Positions 12,939 through 26,568 of a stretch of 64,000 nt of DNA are shown here, one piece after another (positions within the stretch are counted from its first letter, which is position 1; each line of letters begins with the position of its first letter). The notes under the pieces are model-generated. The model worked only from the letters and a program-made list of their open reading frames with translations. It had not been told where the DNA came from and made no database searches. Source of the stretch: Thamnaconus septentrionalis (Eukaryota; Chordata; Actinopteri; Tetraodontiformes; Monacanthidae); NCBI GenBank assembly GCA_009823395.1, contig CM020513.1, positions 16,464,001 to 16,528,000 on the forward strand, in the 5' to 3' direction. The position numbers and the translations under genes are program-made.

Positions 12939-15297
12939 GCTCGGCCTCATGAATCAGCTGCAGCGCATGAAGCAGCCCTGCAGCCGCTCGGCTGCCACAT
13001 GTTACTCTGCCTTCCTCTCAGGACGGAGCGTTGAAGGGCACCGCTGACGCCTCCCCGCCTGCTCTTTTAATCATCATCTCTCGCTCTCTCTCTCTCCGCC
13101 TCCGTCTGGGTGCCTTGTCAAGCAGAAGGTTTGGTTGGAAGTCCAGTCGACCGGAGTGCGAGGCAGAGCCGGGGGTTGCGATGCTTGGTTTTTTGGGAGT
13201 GGGAGGTTAAATTTATTTATTTATTGAAATGTGTGGACTGAGCACCTCGACTGGATGTCCTCTACTGGTGTGTGTGGCCCCCCGACACTGACCTGATTGT
13301 TTCATACACTCGCACAGCTGCACACTTCCTGAGCCTCTCCCTCTCTCTCTCTCTCTCTCTCTATCTCCATCCCTCTGTTTTCTCTTCTCTCCTCCCTCCT
13401 TCTCTCCTGCCATCCCTTCCCCCCACTATCACATTTCCTTCCCTTTTAATTGTGGCTGGAGACAGCTGCCCCCCCCCCCGCTGCCCCTCCTTCATCCCAC
13501 GTTCTGTTTCCAGTGCAGTGGTAGTAGTGGTGGTAGTGGTGAGGTGATGTGAACTGGCTGAGCTTCAGCTCTACAGCTCCTCAAAGGCCTCAGTCATGTC
13601 GGGGGGGTGTGGTGGACGGCACTGGGCCGCTCTCTTGTTGCACCAAACTGCAGCTTTGTCAGCAATTAGAAGCCGTTTCTGGCCACGTGTGACGAACGAT
13701 AGAGGCCACAGCGAGCTGAGCACTGACCGCACCTCCATACAGATTGCAGAGGTTGTGATTGGTGAACATCCTGCGGAGCCGCCTGACATGTTCACACACA
13801 CAACACTCAGCAGCGCCTGATTGGCCCCAGTCTCACCCTCTGAGGACCTTCTTCATACATCCGCTGCAGCTGGAGACACACAGGAGCTGCTTCACACCAC
13901 AGTGACGCAGCATCACATGCAGGAAAAAAAGACAGCGGCGATGATCCCGGCTGCCGAGCGTCTCGTGCCCGGCAGGCTGTTTGTTGCTGTGGATGGAAGC
14001 GTTATAAAAATAAAATGAAAAAAAATCAGTGGGGTTTTTTTCTTCTTTTGCTCCTGTTTCTGCAGCGCTCTGGCCACGCTGTCATTGCGAGTCTGTCACT
14101 TTGACAAGCAGACGCCACTCTGCATCACAACATGCTGTCAGGCTGAAGGATGTGGGAGGAGGCGCCTGCACGAGCACTTGCTCTCTCTCCCTCTCTCTCT
14201 CTCTCTGTGCGTGCTTGCGTGTCTGTGTTCATACAAGGGCTTTGAGGCTCTCAAGTTTACATCCACTTGTGCGTTCCACTGCATGGTCTGGGCGCCTCGG
14301 TCACGTTTTGCCCCCACAGTGATCAGTTGAATGATTAGTCGGCGGCTGACGTTAAAGACTCTGTTGGTGCCGTACGGCAGTTTGCCCTGTGCTCAAGGTT
14401 TTATGGTTTAATAAGCTTTAAGTTGCACGAGAGGGCCACGACTGCAGGGATCGTTGAGTAGTTCAATAAATGCTGCAGGTTTAACGGTAACTCTCACACA
14501 CTGCAGAATAAATAAAACAGAAAGTAAACTATTCTGGACAAGTGTATAATGGGTTGAAGAAAACAAATGAAAAGTCATTCTAAGTAATTATTGCCACAGG
14601 AGGGCTGATAAATTGATTGATTAAATAGGCACTAACAAGGCTGATTTTAAACAAAAAACAAACAAACCACCCAAATAGGTTGACTGTGTGCAAGTGTTCA
14701 CAAATGTATGTTAGTTCAAGAAAGACCAGCCCTTAAGTGGTGCTGTTGCTTTCTAAATCTCGTGCATTACAAACTAAGCACAGCCTATTGTGTTGCACTG
14801 CATTAATATGCACGTTCGCCCAGACAAAAAATATTTTTCTTGACTCTTGTTGATGCTCACCTGTGTGGTGGAGTGTTGCCTGAGCCGAGCATGACACCAA
14901 AGTGTGGAAACACTGAGAGTCTCCTCACATCTGCAGTCAGTTCAGCTCCTCTGGTCTCTGGTTCTTCTGAACCAGTCGATGAGGTGGTTCAACTGACCAG
15001 GCCGCAGCAGCACAATCCATGTGAGAACATTCACATCACTCACACACGTCTTAGAATTGGTTCTCCACTGTACTATACTGTACTGTACTGTGCAGTCATT
15101 CCATAGAAGACTTTTCAGTGTTTCTGTGCACAGCATGTTAGGAGGCTTAGTGCCCCTCTGAGATGGTGGTACATTGGCAGAGCCTGAATATTTCCTTGCG
15201 GTGGCCACAGGGTGAGTTCATGACTCACACTGGAGCAGCAATAAGTAGATTCTGAGATGTCTACAGGACCTTTTTTATTATTATTATTATTCTAATT

Positions 15298-15597
15298 CAG
15301 CTGCCACCAACCCTGTTGAACCTGAGAGCTACTTCATGGCTACTGAGTCATATGAAGGCCAACCAGTTTGCTTCACTCCTCTGAAATAAATAATTTTATC
15401 AGCTCTATATTATTATTAATGATACTGATCTATGTGACACTGATCACGTTAGGTCTCAATAATTTCCAGCAGAGACTTAACAAGGTTGGATAAAATTGAA
15501 TTTTAGACGCAGCTCAACGAGTTGTGCTATTTTTAGAACGGGCCTGCGGGGGGCGACTCATGTGGTCCTTGGGGGGCCGACCTGTTGGTGACCCCTG
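15298..15597. mobile_element. Complete hAT-like MITE with 8-bp target-site duplication
   Basis: Ends cagctgccaccaac... and ...gttggtgacccctg are imperfect inverted repeats. Flanking 8-mers are ttctaatt (15290-15297) and tcctaatt (15598-15605), identical at 7 of 8 positions, as expected for an aged hAT insertion. About 300 bp, non-coding. Confidence 0.85.
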
Positions 15598-15834
15598 TCC
15601 TAATTCTTACTGTAGTTGCTTGTATTTATTAACCGTTTTCAGTGTGATCTCATAACCATCAGCCTGTCACCGTTCGTATGAGACAGCAAATCTTCACCAG
15701 TGTTAAACATTAATAATCAATCTACAGGGTTAGGGCCACATTAAATTTCCTCTTTTGAGTATCTTGTTTCCATCACAACAGAATCCAGGCCGATCATCCA
15801 GTCAAACCTGGCCACCACTTAGCTCCGCCCCATG

Positions 15835-15835
<1 letters not shown>

Positions 15836-15865
<30 letters not shown>
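15836..15865 (+). repeat. (CTG)10 triplet array
   Basis: Ten uninterrupted CTG units on the magi2 sense strand. Confidence 0.97.
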
Positions 15866-15866
<1 letters not shown>

Positions 15867-15941
15867 GAACTAAAAAGCAGTAAAAGTGGGGTAAAGTAAG
15901 GGTGATGATCCGGAGTGTGTAGTGCATGGGGGGAGAGCGAG

Positions 15942-15964
15942 AGAAGAAGAAGAAGAAGAAGAAG

Positions 15965-15994
<30 letters not shown>
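15942..15994 (+). repeat. (GAA)n triplet array
   Basis: About 17 uninterrupted AGA/GAA units, about 80 bases downstream of the (CTG)10 array. Confidence 0.97.
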
Positions 15995-15995
<1 letters not shown>

Positions 15996-16290
15996 GCACA
16001 TGAGAATCTCTGCAAGATGATGGAGGGGGGATATTGGGTGGGGGGGGCAGATGAGGAGTAGAGCGAAGAGCGAAGGATGAAACTGAGACGGCACTGTGGA
16101 CGTGCCAGGATGGAGGTATGAGTGTGTGTGTGTGTGTGTGTGCGTGTGCGTGTGTGCGTGGTGCGGAGAAGGGCGGACGTGCACTGAATGGCTACAGAGG
16201 GAGGGGTGGGCACTTGAGGGGGGCCTCGAATGTGATTCCTCACGGGAACGATGCCCCCCCCGCTCCCCTCATCCTCCCACTTCTACATGG

Positions 16291-16380
16291 AGGCATCAGT
16301 AAAAGGAGGCATCAGTAAAAGGCTCTATAAATAGCTCCAGAGCGAGCAGCACGTTCCCCCACTCAGATCGCCTATAAATA
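16291..16380 (+). promoter_or_regulatory. Tandem 16-bp duplication followed by two TATAAATA boxes
   Basis: aggcatcagtaaaagg is present at 16291-16306 and 16307-16322. The 8-mer TATAAATA then occurs at 16326-16333 and again at 16373-16380, with GC-rich sequence between. A cryptic intronic promoter is possible, but there is no downstream open frame or splice donor that I can defend. Confidence 0.25.
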
Positions 16381-16421
16381 CACGCAGCTTCTGTCACTTT
16401 GCATTGGCCGCTGCTGCTTTG

Positions 16422-16424
16422 CGT

Positions 16425-16483
<59 letters not shown>
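16422..16483 (+). repeat. (GT)n microsatellite
   Basis: About 60 bases of TG with one TT interruption near the left end. Confidence 0.97.
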
Positions 16484-16488
<5 letters not shown>

Positions 16489-18362
16489 CCCAACGCTGCC
16501 CCCGCAGCGTCGCTGCCTGCGACCGGGAGTCCTCCTGTGGGGACGACAGGAGGAGGAGGAGGAAGAAGATAATGATGTTGATGAGGAGACACGGACGGCA
16601 AGATGCTGGGGATGGGACGTGTGGGGCTGAAGAACACCGCTGATAATGAATAAGTGATGAGCGCGGCCGTCGCCGTGATGAGAGGAGATTTGCGGGGAAA
16701 TGAAACCTTTTGGCCCCGGCGCCTGCCGGAGGACGGTTCCATGCACTGCGGAGCGCCAGGCGGCGTGATGGCGTTCACGATGTTCATTAAATCAAAATAA
16801 TTGAAGGAAGGTTGGTTTTTTTTGGTGGGGGGGGGTCAATGCTCCGTGAGCTTCTTCACGCAGTTTGAACCAACGGCTCATTTCGTCCATACTCGGAAAG
16901 TTATCGATTCATTTTATTAATCGTTAGTTGATTGACCTTATCGATGGATTAATTGATAAGCGGCAATTTTTTTCTGAGAACCTAAATTTCAGAATGAAAA
17001 ATGTGTAAGGAGCACAGTACTTTAACCCTTAAATAATGTTGAGGGTCCAATGTGACCCATTTTTACATCAGAGAACAGTAAAAAAACACCCTAAACATTT
17101 CTCCAATGACTTAGTTGACTTCTATCGGCTCACATTTCAACTTTAAAAAAATAAATAAATAAAAAAAAGTTGTGTTAAAGTAACTTGTTTTAGGTATATT
17201 ATGACCATCACTGTATCTACAGGTGAATTGCTCTCTCCTGCTTCTACATTGTCATAATGATATTAACTGCCTGTGTAAAAAAATTTCAATTAATTGCGAC
17301 TAATTAAATTTTTCGATTAATTTCTTATTCGGCAATTAATTGATAATCGATTAATTGATAACATCTCCAGTCCATACTGCTTTTTCTGAGGAATAACAGG
17401 TGCACACGCTCCATGAATGCGTCTCATTCCTCGCGGAAAACAATGTGTAGTCGATGTGTTATGGTAGCAACATTGTGAACAACAACCAATGTCATTGTTC
17501 AAAACATAAAAATGCACTGAGGCAATGTGGCCTAGTTTTCGCTACTTGCTGGAAAAATCCAGATACACTCACATCGACCCCAATTCTCTAATATTCATGT
17601 CACCGACGCAAAAAAAACAGTTTGGATTCGTGTCTTGAATTTGAACCATAATAACAAGCTGAACATTTTCACTTGTAAGAAAAAAGGAGGAATTGTAAGG
17701 AGGATCCAGAGGAGTCGGAGAGGCTGATAACCAGCTCGAGTCACTATTACATCAAACCTAGGAAGACTGAAGCAGTAGGAGACATTGTAATAATCAATAG
17801 CATCTTCATTTCAATATCCAGCAATATATTTGCCATGTCAATATCCCCTGGCCCCGTGATGACTGCATGCATTATGTGCATTGCATAATAAAGAGATGTG
17901 TTGATGATGGAAGGAACGGCTGCAAATGAAAACATGAGTTTTAAAAAATATGTATTAAACTTTAAGAAGCTGCAGACAAAATTTTGCGTTTTTACATATT
18001 AAAAAATAAAAAATAAAAAAATTCTTTACAGTAAAATGAACAGGCCTTATTTATGTCCTGCTCATAGTAGGCAGATTGACTCAGGTTTATATTTACCAGA
18101 GGATGTGAGTGGGATCCAACACTGAGTCGGCACTGTGAGGATGACGAGAGAGAGGGAAAGATGATTTTGTGCAGGTGTGCGTGCGTGTATGTGTGTGTGT
18201 GTTGATTCTATATCTGGAAATGCAGAGACAAAAACACTCATTTGCTCACATTTTCCCATGCATGTTTTCTTTAACTTGTTGCACTGATTATTCTGCTTGT
18301 GTGTCAAGATTTAATAGGCTTAGCTGATAAATAATGAAAGCGTTACAGAGCACTCTCTGTTG

Positions 18363-18396
<34 letters not shown>

Positions 18397-18656
18397 TGTG
18401 GGGGAGGTGGCGTTTGTACGCAGCAGCACCCCTGGGACTGGCTCCTTAAAGGGGTGATTTTGCCTGCCGGCTCACTCTTGTAAAAGGGCTGGCTGACATG
18501 CTTTGATGTGGCTGTGTGCCCCCCCGCCGCTTGATTGGCACTCTGGATTAAAACTGTTGCAGGGATGAAAGAAATGTATGAGGGAACGATATGATTTTCT
18601 TTTCCTTTTTTTAGTGAAACCAATACAGCCAACAGTGAGTGTGATTAATTACTCTG

Positions 18657-18658
<2 letters not shown>

Positions 18659-18713
<55 letters not shown>
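18659..18713 (+). repeat. (GT)n microsatellite
   Basis: Uninterrupted GT array of about 55 bases. Confidence 0.97.
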
Positions 18714-18717
<4 letters not shown>

Positions 18718-19379
18718 AAGTGCTTTTCCCCATTAAGACAGGTGTCATCCCTTCGCCCCCCCCCCGCACCTCTTCCCCACCTCCCTGAACGATCCCTGGC
18801 CCTCGCGCTGACGGCTTTTATATTTGTGTTCCTGTCTGCATTTTCTTTTTTTGTATTTTTTTTTACCCGTCTTTCTTCCCTCGCTCCCCCGCCCCTCCTC
18901 CCTCCCAAATGTGCGGCGTGGAGCCGGGAGCCCGTCAGGCGAGCGCCACGTCCTGTGATGGTGAAGTGAGCGCTGACACCTCGGAGAGCAGCGGCTGTTT
19001 ACTTTGGTTAAATCTGTAACTCTTTATGCAAACACACACCCAGCCCTGCGCGCTGAATACCTACCCAGTGTTTGTGTGTGTGTGTGTGTGTGTGTGTCAG
19101 TATGACCCCTGCGTCAGTCAGCTCTGCAGCGCCCCCTGGGATCGAGACATGGCGGCCAGCTCATTTCAGTGGAGTCGCTCACTTGGCGCAGACTTGGAAA
19201 CCGTTGTTGGGCATCTAGTAGCAGTAGTGTCACTACCCATCATGCCTCAGTAACTGACGTGCTACACCAGGACGCATCAGCCAATCAGAACAAGCCGAGG
19301 TGCAGCACGTACGACGCCGTGACGTTGCGCTGGATTTTCTGGCCTTTATATTTATTTTCAAAGATTACAAGTCCAGGCC

Positions 19380-19430
19380 CCGTTACCCTGAATTGGAATA
19401 AGCGGGTATAGAAGATGAATGAATGAATGA
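19380..19430 (+). mobile_element. 51-bp SINE tail insertion with perfect 13-bp target-site duplication
   Basis: Only the 3' end of the SINE at 4070 is present (ccctgaattggaataagc, then ggtatagaagatgaatgaat). It is flanked by acaagtccaggcc at 19367-19379 and again at 19431-19443. This is a severely 5'-truncated but genuine retroposition event. Confidence 0.93.
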
Positions 19431-19463
19431 ACAAGTCCAGGCCGTAAAAATCTACAATAGAAA

Positions 19464-19514
<51 letters not shown>
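19464..19514 (+). repeat. (ATT)n triplet array
   Basis: About 16 uninterrupted ATT units, about 20 bases right of the short SINE insertion and its duplicated target. Confidence 0.97.
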
Positions 19515-19516
<2 letters not shown>

Positions 19517-22476
19517 TTAATGAACTGTGTTTCAGCTCACAGTCATCCTGTCAGACATTTCTGGAAAAAAATGCTTCTTGAACTGCATAGGGTTTTTGGC
19601 TGCAGTCCCACAAGTGGCCACTGCGCCGTTATATTGCCAGTTGGGTATCCAGTTCTGATAGTAGATGTATGTCTGCAGCCTCATCAAGGTGCTTTTCAGC
19701 CCATCATGGTTGATTTCCATCACCTCGGGCCCCAGGGAGGCGTTTGTCAGTGTGGTCCAGGCAGCAGCTCCAGCAGACGCTGATCCACTGGGCCACACGG
19801 TTGGTTGTCTTCACAGCTGCTGCTGCTGCCGCTGCCGCTACTGCCGCTACTGCCGCTACTGCTGGATGTTCAGTTGTTAACTGCAGTCATTTCAAATCCC
19901 TAATTAGAGGGGATTTTTAATCATGTGGGTGCGCGCTAAGACAGGATGGCAATCACTGAATGCAGGCTCGCTCTCTGTATCCCTCTCGCATCCGTCTCAC
20001 ACACTTTGTCCCGGGAGACGGCATCTCGAGTGGATCCTCGTGGGCGGAGCCTCCTACCTCCTTCCTCCCTCCATCCCTCCCTCCATCCCTCCCTTCATCC
20101 CTCCCTTCCTCCCCGGGAGTTATTTACACTGAGAGATGAGATCTGAATCCCCCGGACTTCCTCGCCTCGCAGCCCCCTCCAGGAGTCGGAGACGTTGGGT
20201 CTCGACGGCACCTGAGTGACTACGAGAAGCAGGTGTGACTCGGCGTGTCGCCACGCTGCCGCCGCCGCCGCAGTAATTGATTGATGAGGTGCGAAAGGAT
20301 CAGGAGCGCAGACGTTCCGGTGCGGCTGCTCTGAGCGGAGGGGCTGGAGCTCGGGACCCTGGAGACGGCCGCCAGTCCAAAGACCAGCGTCAGTTCCCAT
20401 ATAAACACTTTTCTTTAGACAGAAGCTTAATGTGGATGTTGTGGCCTGTTGCCACGGCGACGCTGGATTGGCGAGGCGCTGACGTGTTGTGGTCCGCAGC
20501 AGATGCTTCCTGCTCGCTGTGTCGTGTTGCTGCTTCTGGAGCCTGGGCTTTGTAGTGCAAATAAGGATGTGTGTGTGTGTGTGTCTGTGTGTGTGTGTGT
20601 TCAGTTTACTTGCCATTGCACAGCACATCTGCCAGCTGGGTGAAAAAAGAAAGGTGTGGAGAAGAGTGAGAGGAAGAGGAGAGAAGAAGAAGAGGCAGCG
20701 GAGAGGGAGATGGAGCTTGAAGGAGAGACAGAAGGGGGGAAGGAGGAGTGAGTGGGTTAGAGGAGGACAGGAGGCGGAGGGTGATGGACAGAGAGCAGCG
20801 ACAGAGGGGTTAATGGACGGCAGAGTGACGAGGGAAAAGTGGGAGCAAATGGACGAGAAGAAGTTTGAAAAGAATGGATGGACAGAAGGATTCCACAGAA
20901 TCCCAGGTTTCACCACTTTTATCCTCAATCAGTCTCAGTTAGGGATGCAAATGATGGATTCATTCATTAATCATGACAGCTTCCCGCTGAAACTGATGCT
21001 TTGTTGCAACTTTCATGTTTGGTAGGAGACCAAGAGGTTGTTTCATAGGATGGTATGGGCGCCTGGTCTCGGGGGTCCAGGTCACTGTCTCATGAGAGGT
21101 TCCAGTGAAGCATCAGCCTCCCTCTGTGATATCACAAAGGGTTGATTTCCAGAACATTTCCAAAAAAAACAGTCTGTTTGGTGTTGGTTCAGTTGAATAT
21201 GCAGACAGAAGTTTGAATATCATTTCCATTCTCACCGCCTGGTTTCACGGAGAGGAAGCCACTTGATGGCAGCTACAGTACTGACAGTGGGCCAGCAGAG
21301 GGAACAGAGAACCCTTCATGCCCCCAAAATGTTCTCATTCCTTCCATTTCCTCAATTATCACGTTGACTTTTTTACTCCGTCCACCCACCTGTATGTGCT
21401 TGAACCCACCGCTCCTTACTGACCTCAGCTAATAGCATCTCCATGGCATCTCTCCTCCTCCTGATTGGCCAAATGCCTTTGGTAAGCCTGGTAGCGAGCA
21501 GCACCGTTCATCATGGACCACCAAAGAGTCCAGCGGAGAGCAGAGGAAGTCGGACTGAATCGTGTTAAAAGGAGAGTCGTTCACCCAGAGGATGAATCTC
21601 TCCACTCCATGCATCCGACACCAAACCCAGAGGACTGGCAGTACCTGTGTGTTGTGTGTACTTGTGTGTTCTGTATCATCCTGGTATCAGTGCGGTGTCA
21701 TGCTGCTTAACTTAGTATACAGGATATTTTTAGTCACCCTTTGTTCTCTGTCTTTGGTGCTTTTCCAAGCTCCCAAAGCGGCCCAGTGACTGTGATTGAT
21801 GACTCGCTGAGGCCGACGGAGGTTTGTGAGTTTGTGTTCACTCCCTGTGCACTGAGACCTGCAGCCGCTCGCTCAGGTCAGACCAGCAGTATCAGCTTTT
21901 CTCCCCATCTCCAAATGAATGTACGAGTATTCTTGCACTGCAGCCTCTGATGCGCACTGGATGTGTCATGTGACGTGTCGCCGCAGCTTAAAGTATTAGC
22001 GGCTAATATGAAGCACCCTCGCCCGCGCGTCCCCACCCGTGGTGACGTGGAGACCGTATCATTGGACCACCCTCCCTCAACCTTTGTCATGCTAATCAGC
22101 CCAGCTATGGTCTATTTTTAGCCCTGATAACCTCCCCAACACCCCCAACACTCCCACCATTCTCCCCTTCCTTTTGCCTTCTCCTTCTTGGTGACTTCCT
22201 GCCGTATGTACAAACGCCACTGCCGCGGTTGCCGTGCTAAAGCAGCTAATCCTCGGCGCCGCTTCCCCTCTCCGTCTGCGTCGGCCTCTCTGTTTTCCTC
22301 TTGTCGCTCTATTATTTAGCAACAGTCTTTGTCCTCTTATCGTCTGACACCCAACCAAGCTATTTCAGTCTATAAGCTATTTTGGCTTTTTCACCAAATG
22401 GAATTTCCTTGTTGTGGTTCTAAGTAATCTCATTCTCTTTTTTTTTTTTGCCTCCTTCCCTTCACAGACACACAGA

Positions 22477-22478
<2 letters not shown>

Positions 22479-22541
<63 letters not shown>
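22479..22541 (+). repeat. (CT)n microsatellite
   Basis: Uninterrupted CT array of about 63 bases. Confidence 0.97.
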
Positions 22542-22545
<4 letters not shown>

Positions 22546-24574
22546 GCTGATGTAAAATATTCTGCCGAGCTCAGTCGACAGCAGTTTTGAAGTGGCGGCT
22601 GCCTTCACACCTAAAGTGGCACCTCAGAAGCTTTTCCGCTGCCATTATAGATTTTACTCGTTTAAGCCTTTAAATCTCTTTGGTGCCGCTACTCCTGTTT
22701 GCGGCGTCACCTCGCCGAGGTTTGGCCACAGTGGCTGATCGCTATGCAAAAACCGTTTTTGGCCCGCAGCCGAATATATCCGTTATTAGCAGGAGTGCAA
22801 CATCCGATCAATAGGCAGCTGCAGCGGCGCTTTGGGCTCAGGGTTTCTCGCTGCTCCGTCTCCTCTCCACAGTCAGCCGCCATTTCTTAAAATAAGATGG
22901 AAATTGTGAAGATTTTCCCGCTTTGTTTTGCTTGTTCATGAGGAGAAAAGATGCTGAGCTGAACCAAGAGAATCATATAAAACATATCTTTGGTCTTTTG
23001 TGCCACCTCCTATGTGGAAAATAAACAGCAAGTTAGTTTGAGTGAAGAAAAAATAAAAATGAAAAGGTAGAAATATAGGCAACGGAATTAGAATAGAGAA
23101 TAAAAAGGTAAAAGAAAAGTAATTTGTTAACCTTGGGGGGGAGTTTGGTCCTTCAAATTTTAAATTCACTTTGGATTAAATTGGATCTTTTAACTAATTT
23201 GCCTTTTTTTTTTTCCAAATACTCTCTATGGGCTCTTCACCACTTGGATAGCTGAGAACACTCCCAAGGTGAAGGCAACTTCCTATGTAGCGGGTCTGTA
23301 TAAGTGCTAAGACGAGAAAAAAGAAGTAAATTGAGGACGGAGAACAAAGGTCATTTGCTAACCTTCTCGCTCAGCGTGGAAAGTGAGAAGGGGGAAAGGA
23401 AGAGAAGCGTTGAGACCGTTGGCCTATAGCTGATCGATATTCCCAGCTCGGATCCAACACGGTGCCTTGCTCCCCTTCGCTCTCCACCCTGTTGCTGCTG
23501 CGTCCAACTGAAGTGAAGCTGTGGGAGAAAAGCACCGCGGCTTCATCAGTATTCCAGCAGCATCTGCCAACTCTGGTGTGGGCAGCAGAATAATTTCATT
23601 CTGATCTTATAGATCAATAGTTGTAGCCGGTGGAAGGCGACCGGCTCGGCCTGGCTCTGCGAGCGCTTCATGGACGCTGCTGTTAAAGATTCATGTTCCG
23701 CTAACACACATTGAACCACTGAGGAGCCTATTTGGTTTTTGTTTAAAGGGGGAAAAGTAAATATATTTATAGGTGTTACAGCAGGCGGAGTAGTATTGAT
23801 TATAGAAGATGGGAATGTCTCTGAGAATTTGTTGCAGTTGTTAATCTCTGGATATTTAATCAATCAAACAAACAGAGCATAAGTAGCTGTTGTTTAGGGT
23901 TCTTTTGTCATCGTAGCTCACTGAAAATGAACCGAGTCCAGAAAAGTCAAATATAAAAATAGCTCAAGTGAGTGACTAATGCCTGTTTTTGTTGCTAGTT
24001 TTTTTTTTTTTGTTTTTTTTTTACATTTATATATTTACAAACCCACTGGCAGCTGTTGGCATTTCTATTAATATGGCACGTGAGGCCATGTACCGATTCA
24101 CGTCATGTGAGCTGATGCAGGTAAAACCCCTCGCTCTCAATCGGAGCCGGCGTGCTGAGGGTTGTGCCGTCTCCTCTCTGCCCGCTGCAGCAGGCCAGGC
24201 GGTGGCGGTGCGTCAGTGGACACAGTCAAATGATGAGGATCAGTTCGCTGGACTACCGTGGCCCGACTCGGTTAACTCCAACCTTTCATGTCCAGACTAA
24301 CAGCCGGGTGTCAGCGGCGCAGCGCCGCCTGTCACTTTGCCAGTGGGTGGCTTTTTAGAAGAGTCAGCTGTTAGAAGAGGACGGGAGAGTTTCACCTGGA
24401 GGAAGGAGAGGATCATCCAGTCGCAACACGCAGTCTCACACCAGGATGCACTTTATCCACACTGACACGTCACGCTGTGAATGACTTCACTACATTTCAT
24501 GCTGGAGATGTAGAGATGCTTTAAATCTTTTATATTAGATCTCTTATTTGTGACTTATTCATGTGTGCTGTAGT

Positions 24575-24667
24575 TCTGTTTCCTTCTTTCTGTGTGTAAG
24601 TCGGGGGACTCCTAAAAATTTCATTGTGCTTGCTTAGCGACAATGAAGATCTTGAATCTTGAATCTT
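24575..24667 (+). mobile_element. LINE-type 3' tail with short terminal repeats
   Basis: The sequence aaaatttcattgtgcttgct followed by gcgacaatgaagatc and repeats of ttgaatc matches the general form of teleost non-LTR retrotransposon 3' ends (a conserved stretch ending in a short tandem repeat). Only the tail is present; the left border is approximate. Confidence 0.6.
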
Positions 24668-24745
24668 GCAAGCGTCACAGACTGGGGACTTTAAACACCA
24701 CATGCTGTGTCTATATTAAGGATTGTAGACAAACATCCTGGTTAA

Positions 24746-25009
24746 AGGTCCAGTGTGTCAAATATTTCAGGAATCCCTCCTGACAGCGCGTTTCGTATTT
24801 AGTTCACTGTGAGGTTTGCTTCCTTTAAACATGGCAGCTAATTAGGAGCCTTATTGTTCAATGTATATTCTCATATATAAGAGAACCGTTTTCAGGGCAG
24901 GAAAACCTAATGACTTTTGCTGTAAGCAAGTATTGTTTTATCTTGGTAAAAGTGTACCAAGTACCAAGATAAAAATTATAAGTCAAGACAAATTTTACAC
25001 ACTGGACCT
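24746..25009. mobile_element. MITE with 13-bp inverted ends, TTAA-type
   Basis: aggtccagtgtgt at 24746-24758 is the exact reverse complement of acacactggacct at 24997-25009. Immediately outside are TTAA on the left and TTCA on the right, consistent with a slightly decayed TTAA target duplication as in piggyBac-like elements. A second member of this type spans 32560-33319. Confidence 0.85.
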
Positions 25010-25819
25010 TTCAAGGGTTAGTTCATCCAAAGTTCCTATTTCACCCAACTGCTCCTCATCAGCAAGGAGGCTCCACTGATATTTTCATTTGGTATGTAAT
25101 CATTCTGAAGTTTCAGTGAGATTAACAAAAATCCTAATCAGTTTGACTCAAAACGACGAGAGAAGATGTGCTATTTCAGTAGAGTGCAGCAAACTGTTGC
25201 CCTTCATATGACTCAGTACCCATGAAGCAGCTCTCAGGTTCAACAAGGTCAGTGAGCTCTGTCCTAGATACTGTTCTTTCTCACGGTGATGGAGAACCTC
25301 AACAGGCACATGTGTCACGTCGCAAAAATCACTAATTATGTTCTTTCCCTCACATGTTCTCCTCTCAAATCTTAAGACAGGAAGTTGCACATCCCGGGCC
25401 GGCTCGGGGAAAAGCTCTGAGAGCGGACGGCTGCTCGATGCCAGACCACTTGATGGTGATTTCCGTCCAGGGCTCTGCGGCGAAGCCGGTTTGATCACCG
25501 GCGGACGTCTCAGAGTCTGAGCCCAGAGTCCACCTGGCAGACGCACAAACGCGGCGCCTCATTAAACTCCAAACTCCCGGCGTTGCCGTCACAGAGGAGT
25601 CCTGAAGAGGGATCTCTGGGAGGGGGGGGGCGGTGTAGCAAGGCGCTAATTGCTGCATTGTAACGCGGCCGCTCCACAATCCTGCTGTTTGCCCACTCAT
25701 TTATTCCAGCGCTGTTGTGTTCTGGGTTCGGCGCTTCTGAGACGCGCTGGGTGGAAGCGACGCTCGTCGCTAAAACTCACTGGATTGTCTGGTGGAGGCT
25801 GGATGACTGCCGCTTGCTG

Positions 25820-25823
<4 letters not shown>

Positions 25824-25881
<58 letters not shown>
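25824..25881 (+). repeat. (CA)n microsatellite
   Basis: Uninterrupted CA array of about 58 bases, about 330 bases upstream of exon 26209. Confidence 0.97.
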
Positions 25882-26208
25882 ACCACCCCCTCTCCCCCCT
25901 CGATCCGCTGTCTCTCTGCGTCTCTCGCTGTCACTCGGCACAATTGTGTGAATGGATTTGGCGATGGCGAGCGATGACTCCTCAGTCAGCCTCTTCTCTT
26001 CTCTTCCACTTCCTCTCCCCTCCCACTTCCTGCGCTGCACTTTGCAGCCTTCAAATCTCTCCTCCGTTCCAGTCCAGCTCTCTTTTCTCTCTCTCTGCCT
26101 TCTTCCTGCCTTTTCTTCTCAAGTGCCCTGTTTGTCTCTCTGATGAAGCCCAACTGTGTCCCTCTCCGTCCCTCCCCCAACGCCCCTCCCACCCCCATCC
26201 CTCTGCAG

Positions 26209-26380
<172 letters not shown>

Positions 26381-26524
26381 TAATTCACAGTGTTTAACTA
26401 AAGGCCTCTGTGCAGCTCTCAGATTGGGGCGTTAGTCAAAGCTCCTGCAAACACAATTGGTCTCATGCACCGAATATATTCTGCAGCTTTGTCTGGCCGT
26501 GTTTGATAAGTTGGTTGACTGCTT

Positions 26525-26568
<44 letters not shown>

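Noticed and set aside
20095..20928. 277-residue antisense open frame
   Set aside because: Composition is low complexity (THTHRHTHT run, AAAAA run, Ser/Phe/Leu-rich), it is antisense to purine-rich intron DNA, and shows no domain or splice pattern.
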